This document shows positions 9,720 through 19,098 of a stretch of DNA of 27,981 bases, one piece after another. The DNA is taken from assembly GCA_019155205.2 (NCBI GenBank), contig JAHNZQ020000092.1, positions 1,430,539 through 1,458,519 of the forward strand, read 5' to 3'. The notes beneath the pieces are model-generated. The model was not told where the DNA came from. It saw only the letters and a program-made list of their open reading frames with translations, and did no database searches. Both the position numbers and the translations under genes were made by a program. The first letter of the stretch is position 1, and the number at the start of each line of letters is the position of its first letter. The stretch is from Gracilaria vermiculophylla (lineage: Eukaryota > Rhodophyta > Florideophyceae > Gracilariales > Gracilariaceae).

Positions 9720-11544
9720 AACGTGTTCTGCTGAGGTGCTACCGGTTTGGATACTGGCCCATGCAATGGCGATGAACATACGAGTGGGACAGGCTGTACT
9801 CAAACTGGAACGCAATAATCGTAGTTTCCTTGAGAGGAACGTATATAGCGATCCGCGGCTCGATAATTCCAGCTCTCCGTTAGTGTTTCCTTCAGATCCT
9901 GGAAGTTCTTCTCCCGTTCTTGTAGGATGGCGGCTCTCATTGCCGGGGTGAGAGAAGTACAGTGTACTCTCTCTCGTGACAAGCAAATCCTGCAGGGTGG
10001 TGGTTAGCCCCGAGGGTTGCCAATCGGACACTCCTGTAGGGTCCTGCCAAGGCGTACGAGTAAAGAGACCAGGGTTTCCTCGTCCTAGACGCTGCTCCCT
10101 AAGATGAGGAGTATGTGAGAGCGATGGCCGCTTGCTCTTCCTCAAGCGTGAGCTTGTCGACCTCCCCTGAGGTGCTCGAGTTCAACTACAGGTCAAATGC
10201 CTGACGGGTCTTTATCGCTGTCGGTTTGTCCGAAATTGGAGCGTGTCTGCGGCAAGCGGCACAATGGTAGTCCCCATAGAATTCTGCAAAATGTGCTAGC
10301 TCCATATAGGGGGTCTTCTGGTGCGATGTTAGGTGATTACGTCTCCTGGCGCGGATCGAAGGAAGTAGTTCCTCGACAAACAACGACTTGAACCGCCGTT
10401 CGGAGTACACGCTCCCACACCTTAACGCTTTCGTACCGAACTTCTGTGAGAACTTTGTCACGGTCATTCCCGTATTCTGCCTAAAGAAAATGACTACAGC
10501 TTCAGCATCGGCTATCACTTCGTCTGTTGCATACCTTTTCAGGAGTAAATTCACCACCTCCGTGTATGTCGTCAAGATCTCCATTCCAAGATCATTAACA
10601 ATGGTGCTCTTCTCTGTGAGGCGCAGCTACACCATTAAGTGCGCTCAGCCTGTGAAGTAGACCTGAAAACATCACACGGCGGCACCTTAATGGACACCAT
10701 TGGCATTACACGCTGAACGGAAGCGTGTGAGAAAATTCAACACCGAGATGGGGTCTTCATCGGAGAAATAGTGCTTCTCCTATTGAATATACATACGGTG
10801 CTGGATCTTCGTGAGTTGTTTAGTGACCGATGCGATGTAAAGAGTGGAACAAGCATTCAACCGGTAGGTGTCAAAATTCACCTCTTTGCCGAAGAGGTTG
10901 TTAAGCGGGACGACCTTTCTGACCCTTCTGATTTTCTCTTTAAGACGTATACTGTCCTCTGGTCTGGAACTGTTTTCGGATTCAGAGTCTAAACTTCTTT
11001 CCAAATCGGTGTCTTGCATTCTTCTATTCTCCTTCTGTTTCTTTTGGCGCCTTTGCTGCAGGTATTCTGGTTTCCTGAGAATACCCCCACTATCTCTATT
11101 CACCCTAGTAGTATCCTGTCCTTCTTTCCTTGGGTGAAGTACTTCGCGACCAGTATCCTCTGCTCCTTCTTAAAGCGACAGGTCTACACGGTGCATAGCA
11201 GTATTCTCGAGGTGTTTCCGTTTCCCTACGGCAGTATTCTCTTCTCTTCTGGTGTAGTGGGCTCCAGTATCTTGTCCTCTTCTGCCCGGGATCCACCAAG
11301 GTGTTAATGGACGAAACCTCTTCTGTACGGGAGAATGACTAGAAGACCCTGCAGCGTGGAGCACCTGCGCGGTCTGGGAATGAATCTTCGCACGAATAAT
11401 ATCTGAGATCACCTCTAGGAAAGGGCCGGAGTCCAGCAAAGCAACTACAGCACGGTAAGCATTCTCCGTTGCGATTTCCTCCACAATGACGTGGTGGCGC
11501 GCTCCGAAGTGTTCTCCAACACCTGCAAGGATTCTTTCAACCAC
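9720..11544 (-). pseudogene. Gypsy A Gag, broken
   Basis: The N-terminal frame 11544-11170 (VVERILAGVGEHFGARHH) has no ATG and follows a stop, so the start is uncertain. Next is an Arg-rich segment with five in-frame R/E-Y-W/C motifs (11105-11299). Capsid-like sequence follows: 11103-10780 (NFDTYRLNACSTLYIASVTK) and 10584-10186 (TEVVNLLLKRYATDEVIADA, FRQNTGMTVTKFSQKFG). The C-terminal part at about 9720-10145 includes SLTPAMRAAILQEREKNFQD and a damaged zinc-knuckle-like HRHCMGQYP. Several stops and frameshifts lie around 10590-10780. Confidence 0.65.
11105..11299 (-). repeat. Five in-frame R/E-Y-W/C repeats in Gypsy A Gag
   Basis: On the plus strand AGTATYYT recurs with the Tyr codon at about 11267-11269, 11234-11236, 11201-11203, 11153-11155 and 11111-11113. 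The spacing is 33, 33, 48 and 42 nt, all multiples of three. The peptides are RTRYWSP, REYCRRE, REYCYAP, RGYWSRS and RTGYY. A sixth copy near 11062 is out of frame. This is a short-period arginine-rich tandem motif, probably a nucleic-acid-binding part of Gag. Confidence 0.55.
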
Positions 11545-11680
11545 CTCCTGTGAGTGTTGGATGTTGACGTTGTACTGTCACTGAAAACAACTGTGATTGG
11601 TACAAGTGTTATGGCGCTAATTGGTTGTTCCGGGTTACACGTGTGTAGCTAGCATACTGGGCATGCTGTACAGTGTGCAC
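11545..11680 (-). other. Upstream leader of Gypsy A up to the assembly gap
   Basis: No gene is recognised. The 5' LTR and primer-binding site of Gypsy A are expected here or in the gap. No convincing tRNA-complementary PBS or LTR copy was found. Confidence 0.3.
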
Positions 11681-11780
11681 NNNNNNNNNNNNNNNNNNNN
11701 NNNNNNNNNNNNNNNNNNNNNNNNNNNNNNNNNNNNNNNNNNNNNNNNNNNNNNNNNNNNNNNNNNNNNNNNNNNNNNNN
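11681..11780. other. Assembly gap (100 N)
   Basis: There are exactly 100 N, the conventional size for a scaffold gap of unknown length. It cuts Gypsy A off from R3. Confidence 0.99.
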
Positions 11781-12737
11781 GCGATGGTGCGGCGAAGTAG
11801 CACTATATAAGTTGTGACTTGAGCACCTCCAAGTAAACTCCGAGCCAGAGCTGGCGAACTTCCTTTGCATCCCCTCAACTTTCCCTTGCCCCTCTGACCT
11901 CCAATAGTGAGAGCCAATCCATAAAGAGTGGGGCCAGGGACTCCAGTAGAGAGTTAGGCTCTGGTTGTTCCCGTCTCTGCAGCTCTCAAGGTGGCGGCTG
12001 CGATGCCGTGTGAAGTCCTTCAACCTTCACGTCTGCGTTTTCCAGAGGTATCGCTGGGGATTCCGCTTCCCTCTGATCGTGCACTATTCTAAGGCGATTC
12101 CCGAAACGCTTAACAGAGGAGCCAGGATTTCTAAATAGACTTTCAGGGTCCTTCAGTCTGACGGCCTTCTTCTGAGTGGCACTGCGCGTGCTGCGCCCAC
12201 CATCGGATTCAGTTGCAAAACGGTCCAGTAAACGGGTTTACATTGGGGTTTCTGAGGGGTCCATATAAAAGTAGGTTGAAGGTGATTTCCTTTCACCTCC
12301 GAATCTTCTTAAAGAAGTCTTTCACTATTGCGTTCCGATCGTTGCAAAATAGAAACGCCGTTCTGTCGTGACTCTGGCCATTTTCTCAGGAAACTGACGT
12401 TCTAAGTCAGAAGACCAGGTGTGGTACCATCAGTTCTCTTTTCGAGGCGGTATTGCACAACTTCCGTTAGGATTCTTTGTTGACTGAAAAGGCACGAGTT
12501 CCTAAACAGGGTCTCCGGTATTTGCTGTCACATGCCAGGGGGATCGTCAAGTCGGATCTGTAAGCCTCAAGCGAAGGAGGGGTCTCATTGGGCGGACAAT
12601 ACTCCTACAGGCGCTGCTTTGAGGTGACCTGGGGATTGGCGGCTTGGATCCCTGAAGACGTTGGGAAAGAGTCTCCAAGCGGAAAACGTAGAAGAAAACT
12701 CAAGGGTGTCTGGTTTACTTCCACAAGAGGTGTGTAA
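11781..12737 (+). repeat. R3 repeat copy, first part
   Basis: The first 86 bp are identical, in inverted orientation, to 27856-27941 (R4), and weaker similarity continues to about 11907. The stretch about 12400-12737 matches the minus strand of R1 (2733 to about 2400), with blocks such as TCCTACAGGCGCTGCT and GAAAACTCAAGGGTG-like sequence. The stretch 11910-12400 has no match in the window and no recognised gene. At 12737 the R1 alignment breaks off and resumes at about 13595. Confidence 0.75.
11804..11811 (+). promoter_or_regulatory. Possible TATA box in the R-family arm
   Basis: TATATAAG lies inside the 86-bp block that is identical between R3 and R4, in the orientation that would drive transcription into the R element. 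No initiator or transcript evidence is available. Confidence 0.3.
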
Positions 12738-13594
12738 TGCAATCACCCAAAGGGGAAATTAACACGAAGGATGTTCGAACCTCTATCTCGTAAGTTAGTT
12801 CCGTGGCAGAGAATTACTTGGGCGAGGCATAAGAACCGAGCGAAAATCCGGGGCCAAGCAGTTGCATTGGGTGTGGGAGGAAGAGGAATGGAAAAAGCGG
12901 GGATCCAACAAGTCTTGTGATTAAGGCGGTTTTCGTAAGCACGGTGAGACTTCGCTGTACTATGTTGGGCTATCGCAGCGCGGCCAGGTAAAATATTACG
13001 CCGCGCGGATATCCGTCAATCTGCGTTGCGCGGGTGGCTAACGTAGTCCAAAAGGGTAGACCGGAGATCCTGCGGGGATAACCTCGTACTAGGGCGACCC
13101 CGAAAGAAGGGAAGAATAGGTTAGACAATGGGTCTCGGCGTCATGGGCTGTTGAAATCCATTTTCCACGGCGTACTTCTCCAAGATGGAGAGAGATACCC
13201 GCGTGGCTGGCAAGCCCAGACCGAAGATCTCGCTTCGTGCGGTTTACTGGGCGCAATGGCCGAAGTTTCGCCGAGCCAGGTACTTAAGCTCTAAGGCCCA
13301 AATGGCCAAAATAACTAAATAAATAAGCGAAAAATACTAAATTATCCGTGCAATGCAGGGACCAACCGGCGCTCGTGCTGTAGCCATCCGGGCGCGCGCG
13401 TCTGCTGCACGCATGCCACAGCCCGTGTGCCACGGCACGCGACGCGCGCCATGCAGGTGATTACGGAACCCACCTCTTAAACGGACGCGAGTCGCCTTCG
13501 CGGCATTAACCGTTCTCATAATTCCGGCCAAACCGGAATTTGGTGGACCGGCAAAGTGCCGAGGAGAATCTTCTTTGGAGGGCGTTTCACTTTA
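12738..13594. other. 857-bp insert of unknown nature splitting R3
   Basis: R1 runs without a break through the point where R3 is split (AGAGGTG before, GGCTCAAC after). The inserted segment has no recognised gene. It includes a GC-rich patch (about 13370-13460, repeated GCGCGC/CACGC words), an AT-rich patch (13310-13345) and the hairpin at 13520-13540. No clear terminal inverted repeats were found. It could be a non-autonomous element, or sequence that R1 lost. Confidence 0.4.
13520..13540. repeat. Perfect 8-bp hairpin
   Basis: AATTCCGG, loop CCAAA, CCGGAATT. It lies within the insert that splits R3. There is no T-run after it, so no terminator function is suggested. Confidence 0.5.
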
Positions 13595-13784
13595 TGGTGA
13601 GGCTCAACTGACGGATTAAGTATAGTGCCGGAAGCTGCTTTCCACAGGTATCACTACTGTACACTAGTCTGTGGAGCTAGATCAATTAACGAGAATAAAG
13701 TTTAATTCTACAATTCCTCAAGTGTACTGCTGCTCACGGGGGCCGAGAATTTCACCACGTGGCTCAGTTAGTAAAACAGGAATA
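13595..13784 (+). repeat. R3 repeat copy, middle part
   Basis: Matches R1 and R2: AGGTATCACTACTGTA near 13650 corresponds to R2 AGGTCTCACTACTGTAG, and CACCACGTGGCTCAGTTAGT near 13755 corresponds to ACCACGCGGCTCAGTTAAT in R2. It ends at the TA target of T2. Confidence 0.75.
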
Positions 13785-15066
13785 CAGACTGTTTCAAAAA
13801 CATACGACATGCTGTGAAATCCTAAAAAAAGTACCAAATATATATTGTACGCCTACAAAAACAGGTTCCAGAAAAAAGAAAAGTCAAAAAACCGTTTCAA
13901 AAACATATGATCATCAATAAAAAAATCTTTAATGCGCGACGTTCGATAGTTTATTTTGCATCTTTTTTGCTGTTTAACGCTAATGCAGCGTTTCGGGATC
14001 GAATTGATGTACTTTGCCACTCTTGAAACTGTTATAGATTTCCTGCAATTTTTATTACAGTTTTTGACTTCAAAATCTGTCTGAAATTGCCTTTCATGCG
14101 CATAAACAACCCTTGCCAGCAGTCTTCAAGTATTTTCGATTGGGTTCAAATTTTATGAGCGCGCCCGCCACTCTCAAACAGATACTTCAGACTCCTTCAG
14201 CCAATTCTTGATTAAAGATGAAATGTGTCCGGGCGCGTTATCCTTTTGAAAAATGAAATATGTTTTCATGGAAACATAAACTAAAAGGTACGAAGTAGTT
14301 GTATAGAACTTCTTGATATTTTTCTGCATTCATATTTGCTTCAATAAATGCAATTTATCTGACAACTTTTTTTTAAAATACCCGCCCAGACCATTACAGA
14401 GCCTCCATCTGAATGCCTGGTATAAAACTCATGACTTTACTTACGAAATTAGTGCCAGTAAAATTTGTAGCAATCCGGTCTGTCCAAATTGAACTTCTTT
14501 TCATCATTGAAAATAACTTTTTCCCATTATTTTTTCCAGTAGAATTTTCCAGCACACCAGTCAATCTTTTTTGCTTGTGATGGTCTTGGAGAAAGAAAGT
14601 TTTTTTCATTTTTTTATATTGAAATAAATTCGTGCTGTTTATCTGCCTCCATATATTTGATTTGGAAACGTTGAGATTGAGATTTATTCCAAATGTTTCG
14701 CACGATACTTTTCCTTTGATCACCTTCCTTTTAATTGCTCTTCTATCTGCTGTGCTGAGCTTCTTGGGGCGTCCCGGATATCTTTTCAATCCATATAGAG
14801 TCGGAAGTTTTAGAAAAGTAGCTATTGTGACCCTAGAACGCCTCATTGTTTTAGCGATAGCACTGTTAGAATGTTTCTCGGCGTTCACATATACGATATG
14901 AAGCTGTTCGTGCTCGGAAATTTTGCGAGCCTCAAGCCATTCTTACTAAAAAGAAGACGATTTACATATCTTTTTGAAACGATTCTACAGAGACTATGTG
15001 CAAAATCTAGCCTCCAGTACAGTTTTGGCGCACTTATGAGTGTTAATGTGTTTTTGAAACATACTG
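13785..15066 (-). mobile_element. Tc1-like element T2 with IR/DR-type ends, inserted in R3
   Basis: The left end is CAGACTGTTTCAAAAACATA, and the right end read in reverse is CAGTATGTTTCAAAAACACA. A TA precedes the left end (13783-13784). The right flank is TG, a one-base change from TA. An inner copy of the motif lies at 13891-13910 (ACCGTTTCAAAAACATATGA), and its counterpart lies at about 14962-14983 (reverse reads ATCGTTTCAAAAAGATATG). So each end has two motif copies in direct orientation about 85-105 bp apart, the IR/DR arrangement of some Tc1 elements. The length of 1282 bp is typical. Removing it rejoins the R3 repeat. Confidence 0.85.
13935..14945 (-). pseudogene. Tc1 (DD34E) transposase of T2, broken
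   Basis: The N-terminal paired-like helix-turn-helix reads ARKISEHEQL, then NAEKHSNSAIAKTMRRSRVT, then the linker GRPKKLSTADRRAIKRK. The second DNA-binding helix region is NVSKSNIWRQI. The catalytic domain reads WEKVIFNDEKKFNL (first Asp), SDGGSVMVWAGIF, FIFQKDNAPGHISSLIKNWL (second Asp) and NLNPIEN (Glu). The second Asp and the Glu are separated by exactly 34 codons, counting stops. The C-terminus is IPKRC. At least six stops lie in the catalytic half (for example after FYWH and after EVSV). The open part 14888-14394 covers the DNA-binding half. Inactive. Confidence 0.85.
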
Positions 15067-15137
15067 TGCTTCTTAGGAATACTGTGTTGTAGAATCACAA
15101 AACAATATCACCTTAGGATCTAATGTGCTACATGTGC
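15067..15137 (+). repeat. R3 repeat copy, last part
   Basis: CAATATCACCTTAGGATC at about 15102-15119 and GTGCTACAT match R2 at about 4115-4148 (AATATCACCTTAGGATCC, GTGCTACAT). After GTGCTACAT the R3 sequence departs from R1 and R2. Confidence 0.75.
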
Positions 15138-15584
15138 GGTACGTTCATGGAGGAAAGAGATGAAAAAGGAAAGGAGAGCGCGGGTCGCGAGATTTCCACT
15201 GTGGGGAAGGTACCACCAAGGACCGAAAACGTGGGGCAGCCGTACATCAAACGATGGCGAGCCGTAAATATCCTTATACTAGGAGAGAACACGGTAAGCC
15301 TGGTAATATACCCAAGTATGGGCGCTCTCAGCAACCAAGGCGGATGAGCAACCGTGCGCTACAGGATATATCTCGTAAGATGTAAGTACCGACGTAGGTG
15401 GAAGGCCCAGAGCCGGAACCTTGGTTTCCTCTTACTAAGGGTGGCCGCGGTGACGCCGGCGCCGTTAAACACTGTAGTGCTAATTAAATAAATTTGGAAA
15501 TTCTACATATATTTAAAAAAAGAAAAAAATACCCGGCCATTTGGGTTACCGCGTGCAATGTGCTAGGCACTGATCATTCCGGGA
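15138..15584. other. Unassigned sequence after R3
   Basis: No recognised gene. It contains short unsupported frames and an A/T-rich run at about 15480-15530. A GGCCATTTGGG word near 15536 also occurs, inverted, near 13300 in the R3 insert. This is too short to interpret. Confidence 0.3.
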
Positions 15585-15924
15585 GTGCCCGGTGCCACAC
15601 ATGCAGTACATTTGTCACCGACTGCTTACGCGTGTAGTCGTATTAATCCTCTCCTGTGTATTCTACGGTACGAGCCCATATGCGGGATTACCCGGAAAAA
15701 CTGGCGCGCACTTCATATCCGCCCCCTTTGCCCCGGGCACGAAACGGAAGTGAACGTCCTGCAGGCGGTAATGTGCATAAGTGCGCACCCGACTACGATT
15801 CGCCGGGATGTAACGGCATCAAGACCGTAGTGCAGGCAAAAAGCGTTGACTCAGCTTCATCGCAACAACTCTTTCCATCTGCGACGGCTTCGTCGAATAC
15901 CCAAAACCCTTCTTTTCCAGCACT

Positions 15925-17450
15925 ATGAACGCCACGCCTGCGAAACCTCCGACTTCATTGGAATATGACTGCCCGGATGCCAACAACAACTTGTCCACAG
16001 TATTTCGCTCGGTTCCGGCTCAGCCGGCTGCTTCTCGTGATGCCCGCGGAGCGGGATCATCCGCCACTGACGATGCCGGCGGCTGATAGTTGCCGTCGTA
16101 CGACTCCCTGGCGGGACTCAGCCCATAAACCTGACATGGGGAGCTGTCTCTCCCGTGGGCACCATGGTTTAACCCCACCGCAGTGCGGGACTGTGGACTC
16201 ATTTACCGTTTTATCGACGAGACGAGTGTTCTCGTGGGTCATCTCTATGTTTTAGTGCTGTCTTCTTGGGATTGGAAGACACAGGTTGCGGTACAAGCGC
16301 ACCAGTTCCGACAAAATCGGGAAGAATCCGCTACTCTGGCAAAGGTTGCGCTGGTGTGGTTGGCCTATCAACGACAGAGCTGTACCTTGTTTGAGGTACT
16401 GATCCCGGACGATCTCCAATTCGTTGTGGGGTTCTTATGCACCCGCAGGGAGATGGGGGAATGCGACCGCCTCGCGGAATGGAAACCCCTCGCATAGCGG
16501 AACATCCCCATCGCCAGGCACGCAGCCCTTTTTTAGATTTGACCGATTCCCCGGGTACAGTCCCGATACCTATCGCGGTAGGACCGTCCAAATTTCCTAC
16601 AGAACTTCAATCATTTTGAATGAGATTCATGCTACCTTATGGGAAATTGCATTCCCTATCAGACCGAGGAGGTGTGGCGGATTGCTTCCACACACCGAAA
16701 TGGGTCGGTACGTCCTCGTACCACCTTGATGGACTCTCATGAAGGCTTGCCGGGTTTATTACGTAAAGCTCTTCCCGGTTCCTACCTATCTGACGACACA
16801 TCTTGTGGATTATCCACATGGGGGGACGTTTTCGGCTCGGTAATGATAGCCGAATGGGCTGTCCATACGGCGGCATATCTTAATGCGGAGGCATACAGTT
16901 TATACCTACTGTGATACCTTCAACTGCATGGGCGGGCTGTTCTTCGTCACCTCTACTTGCGGGTCCCTTTCGAGGGCATGGCCAACTGCGAGCAAGTCGC
17001 GGACCCTCTCCATTTCATCCGTTCCGTCCATTGAGAAAAAGTGAACCTGGAACAGTTGTCCCTCTGACGGCAGAACTGGTGGATCTGGCTCAGGTTTCGG
17101 ATGGAACACCGCAGGAACAGGAGACTTTACCTTCTTTGACCCGTAAGAATTCCGGTAAATCAGCCGCAAGGAGGCGTGCAAGTATCGGATAACTCCGAGA
17201 GTTATTCCTGCTGAATACACAATCAGGTACCTTGAAGTCGATGAATGGTACGGTTCCTACGAGGAAGACAACCAGATGGTCGATGTCGAGCCGGAGACTC
17301 TTGGAGTAGATGACCTTGAAAAAGTCGATGACTGCGCGATGCACGCGGCAGTTCTGCATATGCTGGGGCCCGAGGCAGCAGTCATGAACTTGCCGCCCAC
17401 TGCGGTGCCAGGTTTTCCAATGCGTTTACCCTGGTGTTTTTGATGCGGTT
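15925..17450 (+). pseudogene. ORF Z: decayed unrecognised plus-strand gene
   Basis: An ATG at 15925 starts MNATPAKPPTSLEYDCPDA, which ends at TGA 16084. The same frame reopens with YRFIDETSVLVGHLY, then QAHQFRQNREESATLAKVAL (to about 16497) and again at 16639-16914 with WRIASTHRNGSVRP, LPGSYLSDDTSCGLSTWGDV and MIAEWAVHTAAYLNAEAYSL. After a stop it reads LQLHGRAVLRHLYLRVPFEG. In another frame (about 17180-17440) an acidic segment follows: YLEVDEWYGSYEEDNQMVDV, VDDLEKVDDCAMHAAVLHML. Long stretches of sensible protein broken by stops suggest an old gene of about 500 codons. It may be a Gag-like or ORF-X-like protein: QAHQF...FEVL faintly resembles EAHNW...FEIQ of R2 ORF X. No firm family call. 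Confidence 0.4.
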
Positions 17451-17702
17451 CCGTACCGCTTTGCGGATTTTCTGTCGTGGTCCATGCTGTCCTCGGGACG
17501 TTTTCCTAAGTGAGCTGCGATGCAGAGTCACTTGTCCGTGGGTCATGGCGTGTTTCTCGTGGCCACGGTAAGCAGACAACCTCTGTGGGGGGAGCAGATA
17601 AGAGGTACTTTCCATTCGGACAGAGCGGCAGGAAATAGTTTTCTTTTTCCGCTTGGCGGGTAAATAGTCTGGTGGGAACTGGACTTGTTGTGGGTTCTCC
17701 AT
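17382..17702 (-). pseudogene. Gypsy B basic C-terminal tail
   Basis: This continues, in the same frame as the 18110-17757 segment and after a stop, with VQFPPDYLPAKRKKKTISC and a Lys/Arg-rich region (RQKIRKAVRNRIKNTRVNAL). No chromodomain motif is visible, unlike Gypsy A and C. Coding status here is weak. Confidence 0.35.
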
Positions 17703-17756
17703 GTGAGCCAGGCCCTTCCGACAAAGTTTGCTTGTCTCCCGACACGTACGGGAAAT

Positions 17757-18110
17757 CTAAGAGAAACGGAAAGGGTGAGGCGAGACGGCAGGCTGTCTCA
17801 TTGCCGGTATGCCGGACGTAGCTGGCCGATGCGAGGCCGTTGTGTCTCGCAGGACTGGGTGGTGAAGGATTATTTCCGAGAAGGGAGGAGGAGTGGAGAT
17901 TATTCGGTCTCCGGAGATACAATTGTGGCTCTTGTTCATGGAAACCACGACTTTATCGGTTGCTATCGTGATTGCTGTAGTTGGCTCGTCTGCCTCAGGA
18001 GAGAGATTTTGGCGCTTCTCTTCTTCTGGGGTGAATATTTTCTTTTGAACGATCACAAAGTCACCAAAGTTTATGAATGTAGTGCGTTTCCGCTGCAAGC
18101 GGGCGTTCAT
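17757..18110 (-). pseudogene. Gypsy B integrase C-terminal GPY/F-like region
   Basis: NARLQRKRTTFINFGDFVIV, then QKKIFTPEEEKRQNLSPEAD, then DKVVVSMNKSHNCISGDRII. This matches the SH3-like GPY/F section after Gypsy integrases (GD.V.V.K..F.P....KLSP...GPY), with the GPY residues themselves changed (EPTTAI). The end is a stop after FRFS. Confidence 0.6.
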
Positions 18111-18191
18111 GTTTCGCTCGTAAGCGTCTTGGACACGTGCAATTCACTTTTGCAATGCGGGAAGTAGTTTCCTTATCTTGTCCTTCCACCA

Positions 18192-19089
18192 TTAGTGGAA
18201 GTCACCCACTGATGGGAAAGTGCCAAACGTATTTTGGGGTTCGAAAGCCACCGGGGTTGCAGTCCGCGACAGCACTAACTGAAACGGTGATAAACCGGTA
18301 GTCCAGTGATCTTTTTTGTTGTACGAGAACGTCAGCGCAGCAGTGTACAGGTCCCACGTCTTTGGGTGACCAGCAACATACGATCGCAGAGAAGCGATAG
18401 TAGTACAGTTATAGCGTTTAAATTTTTCCACTGTTTTAGGGATGGTACGTGGAATTGACCGGGTTCTTCAAGTGTAGGATACAAGAGACATCTCGGATAA
18501 ACTTGGAGTTAATTTGTTTTCCGTTTTCGGATATGAACTCCACTGGAGGGCCATAGATGAATATTCAATGCGTGATGAACGCATGGGCAACCGTAAAGGC
18601 CGTTATTCTACGTAGAGAGACAGTTCGAATCAGTTTCGAGAAATCGTTCGTGATAAAGAGAAGGAAAATTTTACTTCTCTTGGTAGTTGGAAGGGAACCG
18701 AGGATGTCGATCGCAAGAAACGCAATCAGTGGCCTTGCAGGGAAGAACGAGAGTTGCGTTGTTTCTTTGCGGAGCTTCACCCTTTTTTTCGCACATTCCA
18801 TGCTGAGACACACTGTTGCGTAACAGTATACCACTATGGCTGGCCAGTAAAATTCTCTCCTGAGGATTAGGTAGAGTTTCCTCCCTCCGGAATGGCCGTT
18901 GACCTTTGCGTAATGCGAGATGTGCGACACCTGCGTTTGCAGGGAATGAGGAACCACGATCTGCGGGGTGGCTTCGATGGTACAAACTAGACACACGATT
19001 TCATTGGCCCTGAAAGGAAGAAGGTCAGCACCGTTGATACGGGCTCGTACCTTCGCGCCGAACTGGTCGGCAAATTGTTCTTGGATCAT
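18192..19089 (-). pseudogene. Gypsy B integrase, frameshifted
   Basis: The N-terminal zinc finger reads ISHYAKVNGHSGGRKLYLIL, then REFYWPAIVVYCYATV. The core reads LIAFLAIDILGSLPTTKRSK (first Asp kept). The second motif reads PPVEFISENGKQI, so the second catalytic Asp is Glu. The third motif region has stops; the Glu is kept in a shifted frame as VEKFKRYN. It continues LRSYVAGHPKTWDLYTAALT to about 18192. The original frame is lost at about 18450. Confidence 0.75.
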
Positions 19090-19098
19090 TTCCCCTGG

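Larger units (their letters stand above)
5493..11680 (-). mobile_element. Ty3/Gypsy chromovirus A, nearly full-length internal region, inactive
   Basis: Reading leftward the order is gag, aspartic protease, reverse transcriptase, RNase H, integrase, chromodomain, the canonical chromovirus order. The internal region is about 6 kb. A purine-rich tract follows the chromodomain stop. I could not find a pair of LTRs: the 5' LTR should lie beyond 11560 and may be in the gap, the 3' LTR to the left of about 5490. The element sits between R2 and R3, which are both plus and so direct repeats. It therefore may have inserted into, or next to, an R-rich region. Frameshifts and catalytic substitutions make it dead. 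Confidence 0.85.

Noticed and set aside
11059..11275. Recurring AGTATYCT words as a CRISPR-like array
   Set aside because: The repeat is only about 8 bp, spacing is uneven and it falls in frame within Gag. It is a coding repeat.
11609..12023. Minus-strand ORFs running across the N gap
   Set aside because: They consist largely of N-translated residues and lie in the R3 arm. No support.
13040..13120. GGGATAACC words suggesting large-subunit rRNA
   Set aside because: The surrounding sequence does not follow any rRNA segment I know.
3929..15137. R2 and R3 as the two LTRs of Gypsy A, since they are direct repeats flanking it
   Set aside because: The R arm in R1 is followed by ORF X, not by Gypsy A sequence, and R2 has ORF X remains between its arm and Gypsy A. 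R therefore looks like an independent family.
16906..17220. Minus-strand 104-codon ORF opposite ORF Z
   Set aside because: No recognised motif. Plus-strand frames here continue the ORF Z sense, so it is probably a shadow, though this is not certain.
17250..17360. Chromodomain at the end of Gypsy B
   Set aside because: The minus-strand frame lacks the Y.V..I and W.GY words. The plus-strand acidic frame of ORF Z explains the open stretch better.
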